From Paraburkholderia sp. LEh10 (GTDB lineage: Bacteria > Pseudomonadota > Gammaproteobacteria > Burkholderiales > Burkholderiaceae): DNA of 64,000 nucleotides. Numbering within the stretch: position 1 is the stretch's first letter; every line of letters starts with the position of its first letter. Under the pieces are notes generated by a model that was not told the DNA's origin, did not search any database, and saw only the letters and a program-made list of their open reading frames with translations. The stretch is taken from NCBI RefSeq assembly GCF_017814945.1, contig NZ_JAGIPX010000008.1, positions 1-64,000 of the forward strand, in the 5' to 3' direction. Position numbers and translations under genes: made by a program. Shown here one piece after another: positions 62,682-64,000 of this stretch.

Positions 62682-63761
62682 ATGACCACCACCCATCCCC
62701 ACGCCGTCCCAGCGTCCGCGCCGTCGACGCGCGGCCAGATAAACGGAATCCTGTTCGTCGCGCTTTTTGCGGCGGCCGTCACGCGAATCGCCGCGATTCC
62801 GTCCATCGCCGGTCTGGGCATTAGCCCGCTGATCGTCGGCATCGTCGGCGGGATGATTTATGGCAATGCGCTGAAAGACGGCATGCCCGCAAGCTGGGCG
62901 GCCGGCGTCAATTTCTCGGCGCGCAAGCTGCTGCGCATCGCGGTCGCGTTCTTCGGGCTGCGCGTGAGTATTCAGGAAATCGCGCAGGTCGGCCTGCCGG
63001 GCCTCGCCGAATCGCTGCTGATCGTGGTCAGCACGCTCGTGATCGGCACCTGGGCGGGCATGAAGCTGATGAAGCTCGATCGCGACAGCGCGCTGCTCAC
63101 GGCAGCGGGCAGCGCGATCTGCGGCGCGGCGGCCGTGCTCGCCTTCGAATCGACGCTGCAATCGAAGCCGCACAAGAGCGCGATGGCCGTCGGCAGCGTC
63201 GTGCTGTTCGGCACGCTGTCGATGTTCCTCTATCCCGCGCTGCTGCGCGCCGGCATCATCCATCTGGACACGACGGGCGTGGGCCTCTTCTTCGGCGGCA
63301 CGATCCATGAAGTCGCGCAGGTGGTCGGCGCGGCGAGCAACGTGAGCCCGGAAGCGACGCATATCGCCACCATCGTCAAGATGACCCGCGTGATGCTGCT
63401 CGTGCCCGTGCTGCTCGTCGTCGGCATGTGGGTGAGCCGCTCGGCCCGCGCCGCTAAAGGTGCGCACGATGCAGCCGGCCATGCGCCGCGCAAGCTCGCC
63501 GTGCCCTGGTTCGCTCTTGGCTTTCTCGCCTGTGTCGCCGTGAACTCGCTGCATATCCTGCCGGAAGCCGCTACCAGCACGATCAACATGCTCGACACCT
63601 TCGCACTGACAATGGCCATGACCGCGCTCGGCATCGAAACGCGTCTGTCGCAGATCCGCGACGCCGGCCCCCGCGCGCTGACGACCGGTCTGATCCTGTA
63701 TGTGTGGCTCTTCGCAGGCGGTCTGGGCATCACATGGCTCGTCCAGCATCTGCTCGGCTAA
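62682..63761 (+). CDS. YeiH family putative sulfate exporter (UPF0324)
   Basis: 359-residue membrane protein with about ten spans. The family-typical segments are SIAGLGISPLIVGIVGGMIY, WAAGVNFSARKLLRIAVAFF, LLTAAGSAICGAAAVLAFES and LFFGGTIHEVAQVVGAASNV, followed by TMAMTALGIETRLSQIRDAG. I chose the ATG at 62682 with AGAGG upstream; a TTG three codons earlier is possible. YeiH-type proteins are annotated as putative sulfate exporters, and LysR control from the divergent gene is likely. Confidence 0.88.
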   Translation: MTTTHPHAVPASAPSTRGQINGILFVALFAAAVTRIAAIPSIAGLGISPLIVGIVGGMIYGNALKDGMPASWAAGVNFSARKLLRIAVAFFGLRVSIQEIAQVGLPGLAESLLIVVSTLVIGTWAGMKLMKLDRDSALLTAAGSAICGAAAVLAFESTLQSKPHKSAMAVGSVVLFGTLSMFLYPALLRAGIIHLDTTGVGLFFGGTIHEVAQVVGAASNVSPEATHIATIVKMTRVMLLVPVLLVVGMWVSRSARAAKGAHDAAGHAPRKLAVPWFALGFLACVAVNSLHILPEAATSTINMLDTFALTMAMTALGIETRLSQIRDAGPRALTTGLILYVWLFAGGLGITWLVQHLLG

Positions 63762-63781
63762 GCCCCGCTCCCCTTCGATCA

Positions 63782-63802
63782 AGCCTCGCCTCGCGCGAGG
63801 CT
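63782..63802 (+). terminator. Probable terminator after yeiH
   Basis: AGCCTCGC-CTCGC-GCGAGGCT, 8-bp arms with a 5-base loop, followed by GTTGTGCTTTT. The T tract is weak and delayed. Confidence 0.5.
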
Positions 63803-63894
63803 GTTGTGCTTTTCGCGCGGCATAATTCTGGCTTCGAACCGATTGCACGCGCGGCATCAACCGACGCCGCTGCCAACCGAGTGAGGACCGATCG

Positions 63895-64000
63895 ATGACT
63901 TATCAACTCTACTACTGGGATGGATTGCAAGGCCGAGGCGAATTCGTGCGGCTGGCACTGGAAGAAGCGCGCGCCGATTACGTCGAAGTCGCGCGCGGCG
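63895..64000 (+). CDS. Glutathione S-transferase, N-terminal part (runs off window)
   Basis: 35 residues are visible before the window ends. The start is fixed by GTGAGGACC nine bases upstream. MTYQLYYWDGLQGRGEFVRL with ALEEARADYVEVA is the thioredoxin-fold N-terminus of a GST. YWDG, rather than the typical Ser/Cys/Tyr context, precedes the helix with RGEFVRLALEE that usually binds glutathione. Subfamily cannot be judged from the fragment. Confidence 0.8.
   Translation, partial: MTYQLYYWDGLQGRGEFVRLALEEARADYVEVARG

Noticed and set aside
1..64000. CRISPR arrays, integrases, intact IS elements
   Set aside because: No regularly spaced repeats, terminal inverted repeats with a transposase, or integrase motifs were seen in any frame.

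Overview
The window looks like chromosomal DNA of a Paraburkholderia/Caballeronia-type betaproteobacterium. The evidence is high-GC coding DNA with strong G/C third-position bias, several small Burkholderiaceae-restricted proteins, a Burkholderia-style indole-3-acetate (IAA) catabolic cluster, and long-known burkholderial neighbours (HiPIP, Pr6Pr, PGDYG, DUF3022-like). I see no tRNA, rRNA gene, CRISPR array, prophage or intact insertion sequence.

Layout. 1-1.6 kb is a gene-poor, partly AT-rich stretch with only protein-like remnants. 1.67-5 kb holds two fast-evolving Ala/Pro-rich envelope proteins flanking a badly decayed PQQ-propeller lipoprotein gene. 5.2-6.2 kb is an AcuI-type reductase. 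6.3-17.6 kb is a complete core iac (auxin degradation) cluster: iacF, a LysR regulator, iacCD, a soluble PAS sensor kinase, iacA-B-I-H-E, a FixJ/StyR-like response regulator and iacG. 17.7-29.9 kb is accessory: small secreted proteins, a DnaJ protein, an FNT channel, a 5'-truncated phytase-like esterase, a Pr6Pr membrane protein plus HiPIP, a cardiolipin-synthase-like PLD, an MFS exporter and a GT2. 30-31.3 kb is a KgtP-like permease. 31.6-36.7 kb is the stress operon prkA-yeaH-spoVR. 37.5-40.4 kb has a 2-keto-4-pentenoate hydratase family protein and a WETF-tailed chemoreceptor. 40.7-46.9 kb is a ribose-type ABC operon (rbsB-A-C-R-K). 47.5-56.3 kb carries LysE, CorA, a P-loop kinase, a lysine-dehydrogenase-like enzyme with an Lrp regulator, a LysR regulator, a Spy-like protein and small burkholderial proteins. 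56.4-61.5 kb is the 2-ketogluconate operon kguE-K-T-D-ptxS. 61.6-63.8 kb is a LysR/YeiH pair, and the window ends inside a GST gene.

The most informative region is the iac cluster. IacA (with flavin from IacG) and IacE oxidise IAA towards dioxindole-3-acetate; IacB, IacI and IacH act around these intermediates; the Rieske oxygenase IacCD with reductase IacF leads to catechol. Two candidate control circuits can be read directly. A 33-bp cis module (7 bp, 10-bp spacer, 16 bp) is duplicated in front of iacF and of iacC, flanking the LysR gene. A perfect palindrome with the TAAA-N6-TTTA geometry of StyR/TodT boxes lies in front of iacA, flanked by the sensor kinase gene. This fits what is known from Paraburkholderia phytofirmans, where a two-component system is thought to respond to IAA and a LysR regulator to dioxindole-3-acetate. 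The MFS and tautomerase genes reported with that pathway are not adjacent here, and no catechol ring-cleavage genes are present. All functional statements are from sequence reading alone; no database search was run.
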